Assembly: GCA_029940235.1 (NCBI GenBank)
Contig: JAOZRI010000171.1
Location: 1-5,488 of the forward strand
Reading direction: 5' to 3'
Origin: Desulfobacula sp.
GTDB lineage: Bacteria > Desulfobacterota > Desulfobacteria > Desulfobacterales > Desulfobacteraceae
Length of the DNA stretch: 5,488 nt
Shown: in pieces, positions 5,405-5,488 of the stretch
Numbering within the stretch: the first letter of the stretch is position 1
Layout: each line of letters starts with the position of its first letter
Program-made: the position numbers and the translations under genes
The notes under the pieces: generated by a model
What the model was told of the DNA's origin: nothing
Seen by the model: only the letters and a program-made list of their open reading frames with translations
Database searches by the model: none

Positions 5405-5488
5405 AACAACCAATATCATGGAAAATTTTCCATATATTAATACTGTTGAACAAAACCGCTACGCGGAAGCAAATCAAAGCATACAGCT
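5391..5488 (+). CDS. Unrecognised protein, N-terminal 32 residues (3' end outside window)
   Basis: An open frame starts at ATG 5391 and stays open to the right edge. The first residues are MIPPITTNIMENFPYI, continuing NTVEQNRYAEANQSIQ. The frame is closed upstream by TAA 5364-5366, and no other start lies between. The Shine-Dalgarno AGGTGG ends 3 nt before the ATG, which is close but usable if AGGTG pairs with the distal part of the 16S tail. A second in-frame ATG at 5418 lies in a palindrome and has no ribosome site. The segment is soluble-looking with no signal peptide, and codon use turns more GC-rich (CGC TAC GCG) than the intergenic DNA before it, which supports real coding. I do not recognise the family; 32 residues are too few. 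It is divergent from the oxidoreductase gene, so it could be a regulator or a linked enzyme, but that is a guess. Confidence 0.55.
   Translation, partial: MIPPITTNIMENFPYINTVEQNRYAEANQSIQ
5418..5433. repeat. 16-bp perfect palindrome at the start of the right-edge gene
   Basis: ATGGAAAATTTTCCAT is a perfect dyad with no spacer. It shares the half-sites TGGAAAAT and TTCCA with the hairpin at 5380-5404, the left half-sites being 34 bp apart. It overlaps codons 10-15 of the predicted gene, including an in-frame ATG. It could be a second operator copy or a chance feature of AT-rich DNA. Confidence 0.55.

Noticed and set aside
5445..5488. Integron attC-like fragment (GTTGAAC followed by CCGC-TAC-GCGG mini-hairpin)
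   Set aside because: GTTGAAC fits GTTRRRY by chance-level length, no paired outer arms are visible before the edge, and the bases lie inside a plausible coding frame.

Overview
The window is AT-rich, ordinary-looking bacterial chromosome with four complete genes and two genes cut by the window edges. The AT-rich codon use, TTG starts and mix of families (Ada, an RhlB-type DEAD-box helicase, a stand-alone Fe-S-type Old Yellow Enzyme and an EamA transporter) would suit an AT-rich proteobacterium-like lineage such as the Desulfobacteraceae. This taxonomic guess is inference; no marker gene is present. I see no tRNA, rRNA, CRISPR array, insertion sequence or phage gene.

Layout. Positions 1-198 (+) hold the C-terminal third of an isochorismatase-fold cysteine hydrolase. 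Facing it is a complete ada gene (264-1325, -), the methyl-DNA repair protein that doubles as a transcription activator. A 292-bp divergent region (1326-1617) carries candidate promoters for ada and for the helicase gene (1618-3093, +). This helicase resembles the Pseudomonas-type RhlB with its N-terminal basic extension, and it appears to start at TTG after a long leader. The helicase meets an EamA/DMT-type permease (3090-3935, -) tail to tail: both stop codons share one TTAA in the middle of a 12-bp palindrome. The permease lies 19 bp behind an Old Yellow Enzyme family flavin oxidoreductase (3955-5058, -), so these two probably form an operon. A second divergent region (5059-5390, counted from the chosen oxidoreductase start) leads to an unrecognised gene starting at 5391 (+) and running off the right edge.

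How the genes relate. Only the oxidoreductase and the permease look functionally linked by position: an anaerobic-type ene/enoate reductase and an exporter or importer of small metabolites. Ada and the helicase are independent housekeeping or stress genes sharing a divergent promoter region. I do not find a convincing new multi-gene system. The most interesting local signal is at the right edge. There a 10-bp perfect hairpin contains the presumed Shine-Dalgarno sequence in its left arm and the start codon in its loop. It is followed 34 bp on by a 16-bp perfect palindrome with the same TGGAAAAT half-site.
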